Assembly: GCA_949130495.1 (NCBI GenBank)
Contig: OX422211.1
Location: 397,479,049 to 397,543,048 of the forward strand
DNA: 64,000 bases
Reading direction: 5' to 3'
Source: Sambucus nigra
Lineage: Eukaryota; Streptophyta; Magnoliopsida; Dipsacales; Adoxaceae
Shown here: positions 12,311 through 23,800 of the stretch, in pieces
Layout: every line of letters starts with the position of its first letter
Numbering within the stretch: position 1 is the first letter of the stretch
The notes under the pieces: model-generated
What the model saw: only the letters and a program-made list of their open reading frames with translations
Databases searched by the model: none
What the model was told of the DNA's origin: nothing
Translations under genes and position numbers: made by a program

Positions 12311-12322
12311 TGGTATCAGAGC
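12311..12322 (+). promoter_or_regulatory. Primer binding site (initiator Met tRNA)
   Basis: TGGTATCAGAGC is complementary to the 3' end of plant initiator methionine tRNA, the usual primer for minus-strand DNA synthesis in these elements. It sits 3 bp after the LTR end. Confidence 0.92.
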
Positions 12323-12368
12323 TAGAAAACATATTTTATTTATTTTGTGATCCCATGTGTTTTCAAAG

Positions 12369-14237
12369 ATGAATTTTGCATATAATGAATTTTCTTGAAC
12401 TCCTATTTTTGATGGCACTAATTACACATATTGGAAGATGATAATGAGATGTGCTTTAAAATATATTTATGAGCGTGTGTGGCTAGCAGTTAAGAATGGT
12501 TGGACACCCCGTGTCACTATTGTAGGTGAGGTCACTAGTTTAAAGCCGGTTGAGTCATGGACCAAAACTGAACAAAGACTTGCACAATATAATTCTAAGG
12601 GCCTGCACGTTATTGCTTCACATGTCACACAGGATTAATATAATAGAATTATGACTTGTGAAACATCAAAAGAGGCTTGGAATATTTTGCCACTCACTCA
12701 CGAGGACACTAGAACGGTTAGGGCGTCAAAGCATCAAAATCTCACTACACAGTTTGAGACCATTGGGATGTTAGAAAGTGAGGCTTTTGATGAGTTTTAT
12801 TCCAAGTTTTCTAATATTGTCAACTCGTCGTTTAACCTAGGTGAGAAAATTACCGACAACCGTGTCATTAAGAAAATCCTTAGGTCATTGCCTAGTAGGT
12901 TTGATGCAAAAGTGACCATTTTAAACTCCCTGGGTAGGTTAGAGTCGATGAAACTAAAAGAAATTGTAGGTGACTTACAAACCTATGAAATCGACATGAT
13001 TACGTCCAAGCAAGTGCCTAAGAAAGAAAGGGGTATTGCTTTGAAAACCCGAAAGGAGGAAATTAAATATTCGGATTCGGATTCCGATTCTGATTTTGAG
13101 GATGTTGCTTTGTTGGCCAAGAAATTTAAAAAAATTATGAAGTTTCAAAATCAATCGAAAGATGCCAAGAAATTTGAAAAATTCATGAACAACAAAGTAA
13201 ATCCCATCTCTAAGGATAAGTTTGAGAAGCCTAAGAGAGATGAGTCAAATAAGTGTTTTGGGTGTTAGGGGTACAGTTACAAAGTTAAGGAGTGTCCCAC
13301 TAGACTTAAGAAAGAGGGCAAACAACCCATTGTCTATAATGCCACCTTAAGTGATAGTGATCCGGAAGAGGGAGAGAGTTCCCCCATTGATCGTAACTTT
13401 GTTGCGTTTATGGCATGTCATGTGAGTGACGACGATTCTCATGTGCATGACACTTTCGAGGAGGTTTTGAGTGAATCCCATGTTAGTGAGGGCGAAGAGA
13501 GTGACAAGGAGGAGGAATATGTGAAAGATTTGCAAAATGCGTTTAATGAGTCGTATGCCGAAACAGTGAAGGTGAAAAAGGCTAACTCAAAATTCCAAGC
13601 TAAGTTGAATGAGTGTGCCATAGAAAATAATTATAGTTTGATTGAGGATATTAGGGCATGAGAGAACAAGTTTAGGGAGAAACTAGAGTTTGTGGAGAAA
13701 GAGAGAGATAATCTCTGTTGTTTGATGGAGTTCTTGAAAAAAGAGATTTTAGAGTTTGAGGAGTCTAGACGTTTGCTCAAGTCTAGGATTCAAGAGTTGG
13801 AGGAGAGATTGAGAGACTCGTCTAGAGTCAAGTTTGATTTGGAGGCTAGGTCGGAGAATTTAGATAAGATCCTAGGCACCGTCCAAATTAAGGGAGATAG
13901 GGGAGGTATATATTTTGATGAGAGAGTTGTTCCCATTCCCCCCGCATGTGTGAGAAACACTAGGAAGGTTATAAAAGGTCCAAATATAGGTAATCATTCC
14001 CACCACCGCTATACTTGCACATTTTGTGGTAGGATAGGTCACCTTAGGCGTTATTGTTACGACCTTAGACAAGCTCCTAGGAAGTTTAGGAATAAAATTG
14101 CCCCGGTTCCCAAAACCCCCATGCGTCGTTTTACACCTACTTGGGTTAGGAAATTGGATTTAGTGGCTTTAGGAATTAAACTTCATGATTCTCGTTTGGG
14201 TGCAGTTGATTCTTCCCATGATAAATCTAAAGGATGA
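12369..14237 (+). pseudogene. gag of the TR-GAG element, interrupted by four stops
   Basis: One reading frame of about 622 codons runs from ATG 12369 to TGA 14235-14237 with no frameshift. It has in-frame stops at 12396, 12636, 13266 and 13659. The N-terminal part has the copia gag motif 'FDGTNYTYW' and a UBN2-type gag domain ('SKEAWNIL', 'FDEFYSKF', 'ILRSLPSRFDAKV'). A first zinc knuckle at about 13250-13295 has lost its histidine (Y in place of H) and contains the TAG stop. An acidic, coiled-coil-prone stretch follows at 13410-13870. A second intact CX2CX4HX4C knuckle, CTFCGRIGHLRRYC, lies at about 14010-14055. It would form the virus-like particle that packages element RNA, but this copy cannot make a full-length protein. 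An undisrupted frame with only point stops suggests a fairly recent copy. Confidence 0.88.
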
Positions 14238-15424
14238 TAGTGTTGTCATGTTTGTCATATGCTAGTTTGCTTCATGATATATTCATTGCTAGTATTATGA
14301 TATGTGTATCATTTTGTATTATAGTTTTCATTTGTTTGAATCCTATTGAAAAAAATACAAAAAGATTTTGTTTTTTAGAAAACTTTTCAAAACCCAAAAA
14401 GATTTTTCTTTTATTTGAGTCAAAATATGAAAAGCCAAAAGGATTTTCGGTTTTTGTTTTTGAGTTTACATGTTTCATGTGGCATATTGGTGTGCTTGGA
14501 TCCCCCCCCCCCCATTGTTTCATTATCCATTTGTCTAGGACATTTGGTCATTGTTATCGATGCTTAGAATGATCTTAGCCATTGTTTATATGGGGTTGTT
14601 TCGAAGTTGATATGCATTTTGATTCGACTTTGTATATATGCGAACATTGCACACATGCACGAGTTTATATGGATGTTTGAATTCTCTTGCATATTTGAAT
14701 TTAGTAAGGCGTTCTTATCTCAATCTTGTCATCTATGCGTAAGTAGACTTAAGGATAAGTGTTCATGTAAGAACCGTTTACCGTGAGGATTTGAATTGGT
14801 AAAAATGATGAGTGATTCAAGGGAAAGGGCTGCGAGAGTTCAAAATTAACTCGTCGTGAAAGCCACCATTTAAAAGAGCCCAAAAGAAAATGCAATATGC
14901 TATGAAAAGGTCCAAATTAGTTTAGCTCATTCCAAAGAAAATATTATATTATTGAGGGGGTTTGGATGGATTAGAAATTTTAAACGGGTTTTCACAACTA
15001 ATCCTAATTTTGAAACATTGCAATTTGACGCTATTATTTGTAGAATCGTCAAAATTCTGGATTTGTGTGCATGTAGTTTGTTTTAGTTCATTAAGCTCAC
15101 ACTTTAATTGTCACAAGGCTATAATAAAGTTTAATGATTTATTGCTATCAATTAGAGCTTCTTGATCGTTTCGATGCGTTGGAATTGTGACTCATTTGTT
15201 GTAGTTTCATGACCATTCATTACATATCCATGTTTAAGCACATCAGTACTATGTTTGCGTGTAACTCACATCTTTAGTTTTTATGAGTTTTTGCATTTTG
15301 TGTTAAAAGCCTACTGTTTTAACACTGTTTTGATTTTATCAAGCCCTTCCTGGAATTTTTTTGTGGAAATTTTTTCACTGGGCAATATTATATATTATTT
15401 CTGGGAATCTGGGAAATTTTGGCA

Positions 15425-15535
15425 AGTCGCGAGAAGTCGTTCAAGCGACATATCCATCTCGCGCGAACGACAACTGTACTTTGTTCGAGTGACATCCTCA
15501 ACTCGTTTGAGAGATGTCTTTGGCTCGTTCGAACG
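15425..15535. repeat. Internal TCGTTCGAACGA word cluster
   Basis: It contains 'gaagtcgttcaagcgac', 'tctcgcgcgaacgac', 'ttgttcgagtgac', 'actcgtttgagagatg' and 'gctcgttcgaacgac'. The vocabulary is that of the flanking LTRs, but this cluster lies in the interior, so it is not part of an LTR copy. Confidence 0.8.
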
Positions 15536-16316
15536 ACAGGCTGTTTTATGGCTTTTGATTGGTTTGCAGACCTCTGGGATAAATTGCTATATTTTTAGTA
15601 CTGCTAGAAGTTTTTCTGTCTCACTGGTTTATATGCAGGATTATTGGTTCTAAATTGATTTTTGCATATGAGTCCGTTTATCACACCTGTTTAGATTGAT
15701 GTAATCTTTTTGTGATTCATTGGTTTACTAGCTACTGATTTGTCATTTCTTGATCATATTTAGCTAGTTGTTTCATGATTATCTAGCGATTTCACATTGA
15801 TCTAAATTGCTTTATATTCTCAAGCTAGATATTTTCATTGGTTTATCTTTTCACCGGATTGTCTATTCGAGACAAAAAGGGGGAGAGATATATGTGATGT
15901 AGGGGGGATTTGAGCATGTTTTTGTTTGTATATGTTTACAAATTGGTATCTCAAATTGGTATTAAACATTGGTATCAGTTTGTTGCTCAAATTGTTTAAC
16001 AAATGATTTTTTTTAGAAATTATTCATATTGGTATCTATTGTTGTTTGGTATCATTTTAATGTATATATTGGTTTCATTTATTCCTCCATATTTCACTGG
16101 GTATTTGTTTGTCTGTTTCATGTGTGTAGGTACACTTCAGCGATTCGAGATTTTAAGTCTACATCACATTTAGACAGTTTATGCACGCAGGTGCTACATT
16201 TACTAGTCTGTGTCCTGTATTTTTGTTTTTTGGTTTATGGGATGGGATTTAGGTGTCATACGGCTTGACGACCCAGCTTAGGCATTTCACCGATTTAGTT
16301 TTGTCCCGGAATAGTC

Positions 16317-16327
16317 AAAGGGAGAGA
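16317..16327 (+). promoter_or_regulatory. Polypurine tract of the TR-GAG element
   Basis: AAAGGGAGAGA lies directly upstream of the right LTR, the expected site for plus-strand priming. Confidence 0.85.
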
Positions 16328-16329
16328 TT

Positions 16330-17588
16330 CGTAAGGACATAAATTTCTAATTGAGTCCCTGTATTGTTTTGACTTAATTCCGTGAACAAAACTATGTTTG
16401 TAATATGTCATAGGGGGATTTTTATTTTGTCATGATCCCACTTGGTCTATGACGTATTGAAGAAAATTGAAGACGTTGCGGCACAGCTTCAAAGATTTAA
16501 TCATGCCCAAGTTTAATTGGTGCAAGTTTAATCGTCTTCAAAGTTAATTGCATTTCAAGATCACTCAGGTATGAATGCGTATAATTAATGGTGCTCGGAA
16601 TTATTTTTATAAAATATAAGGATGTATTTTTATAAAGAAAAATATTTTAAAATGTTTTTAAAAGTGTTTTAAGTGTTTACACTACATTTTATTCTGATAT
16701 ACTCGAAATAGAATTTGACTTATTTGGATCTCTTTTAAAAGATACGTTTTGAACTAAAAGTCAAAAAGTCAAACTGTCGCGTCAGCTCGTTCAAACGACT
16801 TAGGGATCTCGTTCGAATGAGATGCCTATGTCGTGCGAACAACATGTCATTATCGTTCGAATGACACATTTTTCGAGGCGGCGGTAAATTGTTATTTAAA
16901 GCATGTTTCTATCATAGATTCGTAAGTGTGCATCTGGAAAAAAACAGAATACATTCGAGTACGTTGTTTGCACATGTTTTCTAAGGTTTACAAAGTATAA
17001 ACACATCCTTAGAAGTTTGCAAGGATCCGAGATATCATTATTATATGTTTACGTAATCTTGATGCACTAAAGTTGTTTGTTCTACACATTGAATATCAAA
17101 GGGTTTTGCGTTGAAGAAAAAATAAGGACATCTTGTTCGACATCGTAGACGAATCAAAGCCATTCGGTGGACACCGAGACATACATGGACGCGTGTGTTA
17201 TGGACAGGTATCGTGAATGACGGAATTTCTACGTGGGCACTATTGAAGAATGGTTGAAGATCAGAAGGAGCGTCAAGACCCGTGGGGATCGAGTCCTTGA
17301 GTAAGGCTAATCTGTCTTTGTAAAACCATATTCATAGTGATCGTCTTGCTTGGACCGTCCGAGGTGGTTTTCCCGTTTTGGGTTTTTTCCTCGTACATCC
17401 GGCTTTGTGAGTATTCTTTACTTGATTTTACTTTGTGTAATCGCTAGGCATGTTTAGGATTAATCAAGATAAAATTGGTTCAAAGTAAGAATTGGGTTTT
17501 TCACAAAATGGTTTGGTGCATAATTAAAAGTTGGATATTTTTTGAATAAAATTGGTTTTGTTTAAAACACACATATTGGGAACTTTCA
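16330..17588 (+). repeat. TR-GAG right (3') LTR
   Basis: 1259 bp. It starts CGTAAGGACATAAAT, where the canonical first T has become C, and ends AACTTTCA. It is followed by the AAGAG duplication at 17589-17593. The element boundaries are supported by the matching duplication and LTR ends. Confidence 0.92.
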
Positions 17589-17593
17589 AAGAG

Positions 17594-18446
17594 AATATGT
17601 ATATGTATAAGTAAGGTACATTTGGGGTTTATGGTAGAATTGGAAGTTGATGGTTAGGTTTTAGATGGAAGTTTAAATCAGTATAAATTTTGGGTGTAGG
17701 TTAGATTATTTTGCCCATGGATAGGTTGGACAGATATTTGAGGATCATGTGCATACGTTTAGGTACGCGCTTTAGTTGAGAGGTGAGTTGGATTTTTCTG
17801 GAGAGTGCGACTCCACTTTAATCATGTTATATTTCGTTTATAATTATTCTGCATTTTAATGCACTTGTTAAAATGTTTTTACACTTCGGGCTCTGAACCG
17901 TTTATATTTTCTTCTTGCTATATATATTGTATTATTTTAGGTGTTCCTCTGCAAGGACGCCATTGATGTTGTCAATCCAGTGCATTCGAGGAAGCTGTGG
18001 CAGTAGCGGACTGTTGTGGGATTTTGATATAGCCGATTCCTATCTTTTGTATATCTAGATTAGGATTCAGTTTGTATATCGAGTTTACACCCAAGAGTTG
18101 TAGTTGTAGCATTTTGTTTATATTTATTTTCTCAAGACTATTGTATTGTCTGTGACGTGACAGCATATTCGGGTATTTCCTTTTTATAAATTTGATTGTA
18201 CTCTAGTACTATTCTCTTTTATATATCATGTGTGTGTTCTTTATCATACCCAGTAGTTGTTATGTTGTTAGTTGGTTATTACTTTGTATGTTTTAAAAAC
18301 TTTTGGCACCCCATTTTTATAGTAATGGGTTGTTAGTTGTATTTATTTTAGTATCGTCGGTAGATGCTGACAATGATCCACTTGAGATTCCTGATTATTT
18401 TAGTATAGGGCTGGCCACCCGTTATTATTTTAAGCGAGGTGTCACA
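17594..18446 (+). repeat. Gypsy B 5' LTR, second part
   Basis: The LTR resumes after the insertion and ends GAGGTGTCACA at 18446, immediately before the primer binding site. The LTR end TGTCACA matches that of gypsy D (TGTGACA inverted). Confidence 0.82.
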
Positions 18447-18448
18447 GG

Positions 18449-18460
18449 TGGTATCAGAGC
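18449..18460 (+). promoter_or_regulatory. Primer binding site of gypsy B
   Basis: TGGTATCAGAGC (initiator Met tRNA) follows the LTR end by 2 bp. The downstream 'atcaggttctagtgtc' is also shared with the leader of gypsy D on the opposite strand near 42830. Confidence 0.93.
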
Positions 18461-18626
18461 ATCAGGTTCTAGTGTCTTTGGGATCTGTGTGGGTTTTCTG
18501 CGATCTTCCGTAAGAGTTCTTAATGTAGAGCCCTATTATTAGGACTGTTGTGTTCACACGTCTATATTTTCTTCAGCGATGTGAAATCATTTGAATGGAA
18601 TTCTGATACACTTGTTCTTGTTTCAG

Positions 18627-19085
18627 ATGCCACCTAAGAGAGGTCGTCCAAATAGGGCAAATGAAGGGGCTGAGAGTATGGAGCCCCAAATGCCTCAAGG
18701 GACTATGACCATTGCCAAAGCTGCCAATATTGTGGCACAAGCAGTAATTGTTGCCATTTCTGTGATGGCACATCAACCTGCAGTTCAAGCAACCCAAGCC
18801 CACTCAGGGTTGTCTACGTGGGAGAGAGTACGGGAAAATTTTAGAAAGGAGCATCCTTTAGAGTTTTCAAGGGGGAGCTGATACGACGGCTGCAAGTCAT
18901 AAGAAGAATAGTATACAGAGGCACCTTCGTATGGTTGAATATAGTTTCTCAAGGAATTAGGCCATAAGAATAGAGATTGTCCTGAAAGAGGTAGAGAACG
19001 ATGTTTTGAGGAGGTTTTGGAGGTAAAACCCTTATAGCAGGTTCGAGGCCATTTTAGGCCGGGGGACTTTGAGTGGGAACCCATT
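18627..19085 (+). pseudogene. Gypsy gag relic of element B
   Basis: ATG at 18627 opens a frame beginning MPPKRGRPNRAN, a basic start typical of plant gypsy gag. It includes 'WERVRENFRKEHPLEF', resembling the gag motif before 'GGADP..A'. The frame stops at 18879-18881 and the similarity continues in another frame ('IQRHLRMVEY') before fading near 19085. The nucleocapsid knuckle and all of pol are missing. Confidence 0.75.
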
Positions 19086-20136
19086 GATGAAGAGATGCAA
19101 TCGAAAATGTAAATTATTTTCCTTTATGATTAGGATTATTCTTTATGAGGCTTTGGGAGTATCGTATGTAAGATTCAAATGAGTGGTTAGTGTTATATCA
19201 TTATTATGTATGGAATGACCCAGAAGGGAATATTGAGCAAGTAAGGCTCTTATATGATTATCTTTTGGGAGAATAAATTCTCTTGTGTTATGCTAGAGGA
19301 AAGCTATGATTTTGTTTTGAACGTAGGAATTGTTGAAACGTGTTGAGTAGTAATGATAAATCTATTGTTTTATAGTTGTGCTAGATTTACATATTTGTTA
19401 TATTCCAGCTATGGAAGAGCCTAGTGTATGGCAATATTTTATTATGATATAAGATATTATTGTTACTAAAATGATTCAGAATTTAGTGGATTATTGTTGA
19501 GCGAGGGATTTAGCTCATAGTTATGCTAGTTTTGATAACTATATGTTAGTAAGAGTATGATGATTATTATCACCTTGTGTCTTGGGAATAAGGTATTCAA
19601 TTTGAACGTCGAAAGACGTAAATTGTTTTCAAAATAAAATTTTATATAGGCCTTTGGGCAATATCTAAAATGATTAAAAAATATTTTTAAACTCCAGTCC
19701 CGATCTAACTAACTCTCGATCCCCGACATAGCTACATAGTAGTGTATTGGGAGGGTTCCTTGTTCGAATTTTGCTTGCGAGACCTCCTTGCATGAAAGTA
19801 GCGAATGTCAGGAATTGAGAGGAGTTAAATCTTTCAACATTTCAAAAAAATTCTTCCATGATTAGTATATTAGTATGATTTAATTTATTTCGAGTTATTG
19901 TACAATTATGAAGGCTAAGTGATGCTGAGTTATGTTCATTCGAGTAAAGCTCGAATATAGGGTGTATGGGTGCCCTAGTTGGCAGATTTAATTTTCGAAA
20001 TTAAAATGATTCATCGTGAGAAGAGGGAGGAATATGTATAGTAATAGTGAGGATAACTGTCGTAGAAACTAGTTGAGATTTGGACTATTAGGTTAAACTT
20101 AATTTCGAGGGAGAAATTCTTGTAAGTGGGGAAGTT
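19086..20136 (+). other. Gypsy B residual interior and polypurine tract
   Basis: No recognisable coding sequence. A diverged copy of the TTCGCTTGCGAGAC cassette lies at 19735-19800. The polypurine tract is AGTGGGGAAG at about 20125-20134, directly before the 3' LTR. Confidence 0.7.
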
Positions 20137-21076
20137 TGTAATACCCCGAGATTTTTGGGACGATTAATTAATTATTTTTGGGAGAAATAAATATTATTTT
20201 AATTAGAGAATAATTAAATTTGCATTTGAGGTCAAAATTTGAGGATGTTAGAAAGTAATTCGAATGACGATTCTGGGTGTGTGGTTGATTCCGGAAGGGT
20301 CGAGATAGTCGAAATGACTGTACTTGGGTCTTATTTGGGTTTTGAAATATTTTTAGGTTCGTTTGGCTCGAATTAGAGTAACCGAGTAATTTAAAGTGTG
20401 TATTATCATTTAAAGTTGGGTATTTTGAAGATAAGGCTTATTAAGCCTACGTGAGAAGCCATTCTCATTTGAGAGAAAGAGAAATCCCTAGAGAGAGAGA
20501 GAGAAGAGTAAAGGAAAAAGAAAAAGAGAAGAAAAGCTTGGAGATTTCGGCCAATCCGTGATTTTGAGGAAGATTCAACCTCTACAACTTTGAGGTAAGT
20601 GATAAAACTTGCTAAATAATTCTTGTGCATCTTTTATTTCTTGATCTGCGGACAAAAATTGTGGATTTTGGGTTAAAACTGTTAAAACCTTGATTTTGGG
20701 TTAAATGTTACATTTGATGTGTATATAATGGATTTGAGGTTATAAATTTGTTCAGATGTGTTATTTGATGAGTTTTAATGTTCTATATATGATTGGGTTG
20801 AAGAGAAATGGAGGGAATATGGTAAATGTATTTTTTGGGAATTTTGGCTTTTGGAGAAAAATAGCCATTCTCGTAGCTTCTGAACAGGCCAAATCGATTC
20901 GGACCCCAACCTGAATCGATTTGGAATGTTCCATATTTCAAGGTCTGAGTGACCGAATCGATTCGGACCCAAAGCCGAATTGATTCGGCCTAAGATGGTT
21001 GCCCAGGTCTTTTGGACCGAATCGATTTGGATTGGGCCCTAATCGATTCAAAAACCGGGCAGTTTTGGGTGAGTTA
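20137..21076 (+). repeat. Gypsy B 3' LTR, truncated
   Basis: It starts TGTAATACCCCGAG and aligns with 8346-9322 of the 5' LTR, including the CGAATCGATTCGG cluster at 20887-21058. Homology ends at 'gggtgag' near 21073 and copia RNase H sequence begins at once. The missing 2.5 kb of LTR does not reappear in the window. Confidence 0.85.
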
Positions 21077-21480
21077 TACCAAGTGCATTGTCTTCATAGA
21101 TGATACTTGGAACATTTATAATGAATGGCAATTGACAAGAACTACGAATATGTTGAATTAAAGATATCTTTCATACACATTCATGGATAGCTTCATGAAG
21201 AGCTAAAATTTCAGAGTGGTTAGAAGAAGTAGCTACTAAAGTTTATTCTGTAGAATGTCGAGAAATAGTAGTATTAGCACTATAAAATACATAACATGCT
21301 TGAGATCGACTCTTATGAGTATCAGATAGATATCCCGAATCTGAATAACTAAGAAACTCAAAACTATTAGAATTATCAGAATAAAATAAACCCATATCAG
21401 CGGTTCCACGTAAATATCTTCAAGTACGCTTGGCACCAGCCCAATGCCTTTGGGTTGGTTCAAAATTATATCTATCAAGC
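21076..21480 (-). pseudogene. Copia C2 RNase H remnant
   Basis: The minus strand reads in broken frames 'GYLSDTHKSRSQ', 'VATSSNHSEILALHEA' and 'IYEDNALGI', the copia RNase H landmarks for the catalytic acidic residues. It is cut at 21076 before the C-terminal part. Confidence 0.8.
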
Positions 21481-22187
21481 ATGTTCACAAAGAATGAAAT
21501 ATCCGGCCTAGTGCATTATGTCAAGTACAAGAATTCACCAATTGCACTTAAATAGGTCTGGACCCAATATTTCATCACTTTCCTCTTTAGGACGATATAG
21601 ATCTTTCTTTATATCCAAAGACCGAGCAACCATGGGGGTAATTACTGGGTGCATTTTATCCATATTAAAATGGTTTAATACATTTCCAATATAATTATAT
21701 TGATGGACTAAAATTCCACTAGAATTTTTCTCAATTTGCAGGCCGAGAAAAAATTTAGTTTTCCCAAGGTCTTTCATCTCAAATTCCTTTTTCAAATAAT
21801 TAACACTTGTTTCGAGCTCTTCTGGAGTCCTGATTAAATTTATATCATCCACATAGAATCCTACCATTTCATACCCTTTTGAGGATTTCTTTATATATAC
21901 ACAAAGTCAAATTGGAATGTTTTCATACCCTTCCTAAGATAATCATTCACTAAGATGATTGTACCACATTCTTTCGGATTACTTAAATCATACAATGAAC
22001 ATTTTAGTCGGATCGAGTGCGTGCTCCTTGGCTTCACTTTAGGAAAAGGAAATCCTTCAGGTATTTTAATGTATATTTTTTGGTATAAGAGTTCATATAA
22101 ATAAATGGTCACAACATCAATGAGTCTCATATCAATATTTTCAAAAATCGCTAAGCTGATCAGATATCTGAAAGTTATACCATCCAT
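21481..22187 (-). pseudogene. Copia C2 reverse transcriptase remnant
   Basis: It has 'DMRLIDVVTIYLY' with the RT domain's first conserved Asp, 'IYIKIPEGF', and the catalytic YVDD ('FYVDDINLI') at about 21845-21860. 'MKDLGKTKFFLGLQIE' and 'LVHQYNYIGNVLNHF' follow. Frames break between 21870 and 21891 and again near 21540, where stops occur. It is a decayed enzyme that would have copied element RNA to DNA. Confidence 0.88.
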
Positions 22188-23166
22188 AACGGGAGAGAAT
22201 GTTTCTTCAAAATCAATCCTAGATTTTTTAAGGAAACCAGTGACACAAGTTGTGCCTTATATTGAATGATTTCATTTTTCTCAGTTATTTTTCTTACAAA
22301 CACCCACCGGTAACCCACCGGGTTAAAACACGTTGGGGTTTGTACTACAGGTCCAAATACACAACGTTTTTTAGAGAATCAAGTTTTTCCTTAATGATAA
22401 TTTCCCATTTTTGTGAATCTAATCTTTATCTACATTCATTTAGAGTATGTGGTTCATTATCGTTATCATTGCCCTACGAAATTCATATACCTACTGCATA
22501 TGAAAATACATCATTAATGACAATTTCTTTATGATCCCATATTTCTCCTGAATATGTTTAAAATATAGATATCTAATTGTTATCATTAGGTACCTTTTCC
22601 TCTTTAGGGGCTTGTATAGTCACTTCGAGGACTTGTTTCCTTTCAGAGAGAAGAATCTATTCAGGAGTTTCAGTGAAAATGCATCTTTTATTTATAACCT
22701 CTTCAGGAGTGTTATAAGGGCATAATTTTTCATTTGATCTCCGCTTTCGAGGAGCAGAATCTTTAGAACCTATATACCTGCCACACTTCTGGCATGTAAT
22801 AGATTCACTTGCTGCTGAAATCAAAGTTCGTCCCACTGGTACATTAATTCTGGTTGTCACATTAGCAGCGGGCATATGAGACTTTGTTATGTTTGCATCA
22901 TAATTGAATGCATCGCGAAATTTATTTCTAATTTCTTAAAGATGCAATATCCTTCGCACATCATACTTACATTAAGATGTACGGGGGTCTAAATGTGATA
23001 AAGTGGAAGTGTTTCACGTTAAATCTCACCGTTCTTCTGAAACGAACCATACTTCTGGTACATTTTTTCATCTCCCTGGTGACAGGAATAGTGTCTCATC
23101 AAAATGAAAATTTGCAAATCTATCGACAAGAACATCACCTATTAGTGTCTTAATATAAGAGATGAT
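22188..23166 (-). pseudogene. Copia C2 integrase C-terminal / RT-linker remnant
   Basis: Heavily broken minus-strand sequence linking integrase and reverse transcriptase. Pieces such as 'VPVGRT' and 'CQKCGRYIGSKDSAPRKRR' at about 22700-22860 fit the variable basic linker that follows copia integrase. Motifs are weak and the assignment is mostly by position. Confidence 0.6.
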
Positions 23167-23800
23167 TTATGGCGAATCATAACCAACATATATTCCTAAA
23201 TGACGTTGGGGACCCATTTTGGTACGCTGAGGTTGGGGGATGGGAACATGCACTGCACAGCCAAATTTACGCAAGTGTGATATATTTGGTTGACATCTAG
23301 ACACAAGTTGAAAGGGTGAAAATGGGTGATAAGCAGTGGTTCTAAGCTTAACTAATTTAGCATCATGTAGGATATCATGTCCCCAAGTAGAGATTGGGAG
23401 TTTGGATTGCATAAGTAAAGATCATGAAATAAGTTGCAAAAGTTTAATTAAGGACTTAACTAAACCATTTTGGGTGTGGAAATGGGGGACTGGTGCTCAA
23501 CATATATTCCTTGTGATAAACAATCGTCATCAAAAACTTCAGAAGTAAATTCTCTCACATTATGTAAACAAATGGATATAACTTGTTGATCAGAATAATG
23601 TGCTCTAAGTTTTATGATTTGAGCAAGTAATTTTGCAAAGGCCAAATTATGAGTAGATAACTAACGAACATGTGACCAATGAGTGAATGCATCAACTAAA
23701 ATAATAAAGTATTTAAAAGTTCCACTAAAAGAATGGATGAACCCACAAATATCCCCTTGAATATTTTATAAAAAAGATGGTGACTCGGAATCTATTTTGA
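23167..23800 (-). pseudogene. Copia C2 integrase remnant
   Basis: It shows 'YFIILVDAFTHWSHV' (catalytic core start) near 23700. Near 23200-23300 is 'HLRKFGCAVHVPIPQPQRTKMGP', here split over the family motif, ending 'HLGIYVGYDSP'. These are standard landmarks of copia integrase (rve core, then the GYxxxxK-like end). Stops and shifts are present between 23410 and 23645. Confidence 0.85.

Larger units (their letters stand above)
14238..16329 (+). other. TR-GAG non-coding interior
   Basis: T-rich sequence where pol would lie in an autonomous copia element. I see no YVDD, DSGT, integrase or RNase H motif in any frame. It contains a C10 run at about 14503 and a TCGTTCGAACGA word cluster at 15425-15535. 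It ends in the polypurine tract AAAGGGAGAGA at 16317-16327. Confidence 0.75.
11042..17588 (+). mobile_element. Complete copia-type TR-GAG element (gag only, no pol)
   Basis: A full element of 6547 bp with LTRs at 11042-12307 and 16330-17588, a primer binding site TGGTATCAGAGC at 12311-12322, a polypurine tract at 16317-16327 and a 5-bp duplication AAGAG on both sides. The only coding region is a gag frame (12369-14237). No protease, integrase, reverse transcriptase or RNase H follows. 14238-16329 is about 2.1 kb of T-rich non-coding sequence. This matches terminal-repeat retrotransposons with a GAG domain (TR-GAG). The gag shape, with two zinc knuckles and acidic or coiled-coil stretches, is like the SIRE lineage of Ty1/copia. 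It inserted into the 5' LTR of gypsy B, so it is younger than B. Confidence 0.9.
8346..21076 (+). mobile_element. Ty3/gypsy element B: long LTRs, interior deleted, 3' end truncated
   Basis: The 5' LTR is 8346-11041 plus 17594-18446, split by a younger copia-type insertion. Next come an initiator-Met primer binding site (18449-18460), a short interior with a gag relic (18447-20136), a polypurine tract (20124-20134) and a 3' LTR starting at 20137 that breaks off near 21076. Joining the two parts of the 5' LTR gives about 3.55 kb, a length seen in plant gypsy lineages with giant LTRs. The interior is only 1.7 kb, with no protease, reverse transcriptase or integrase, so the copy is non-autonomous or internally deleted. 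The outer target-site duplication cannot be tested because the right end is lost. Confidence 0.85.

Noticed and set aside
12369..14237. All in-frame stops as evidence of cytosine deamination
   Set aside because: Every stop codon can be derived from CGA, CAA or CAG by a C-to-T change, so the observation alone is not informative.
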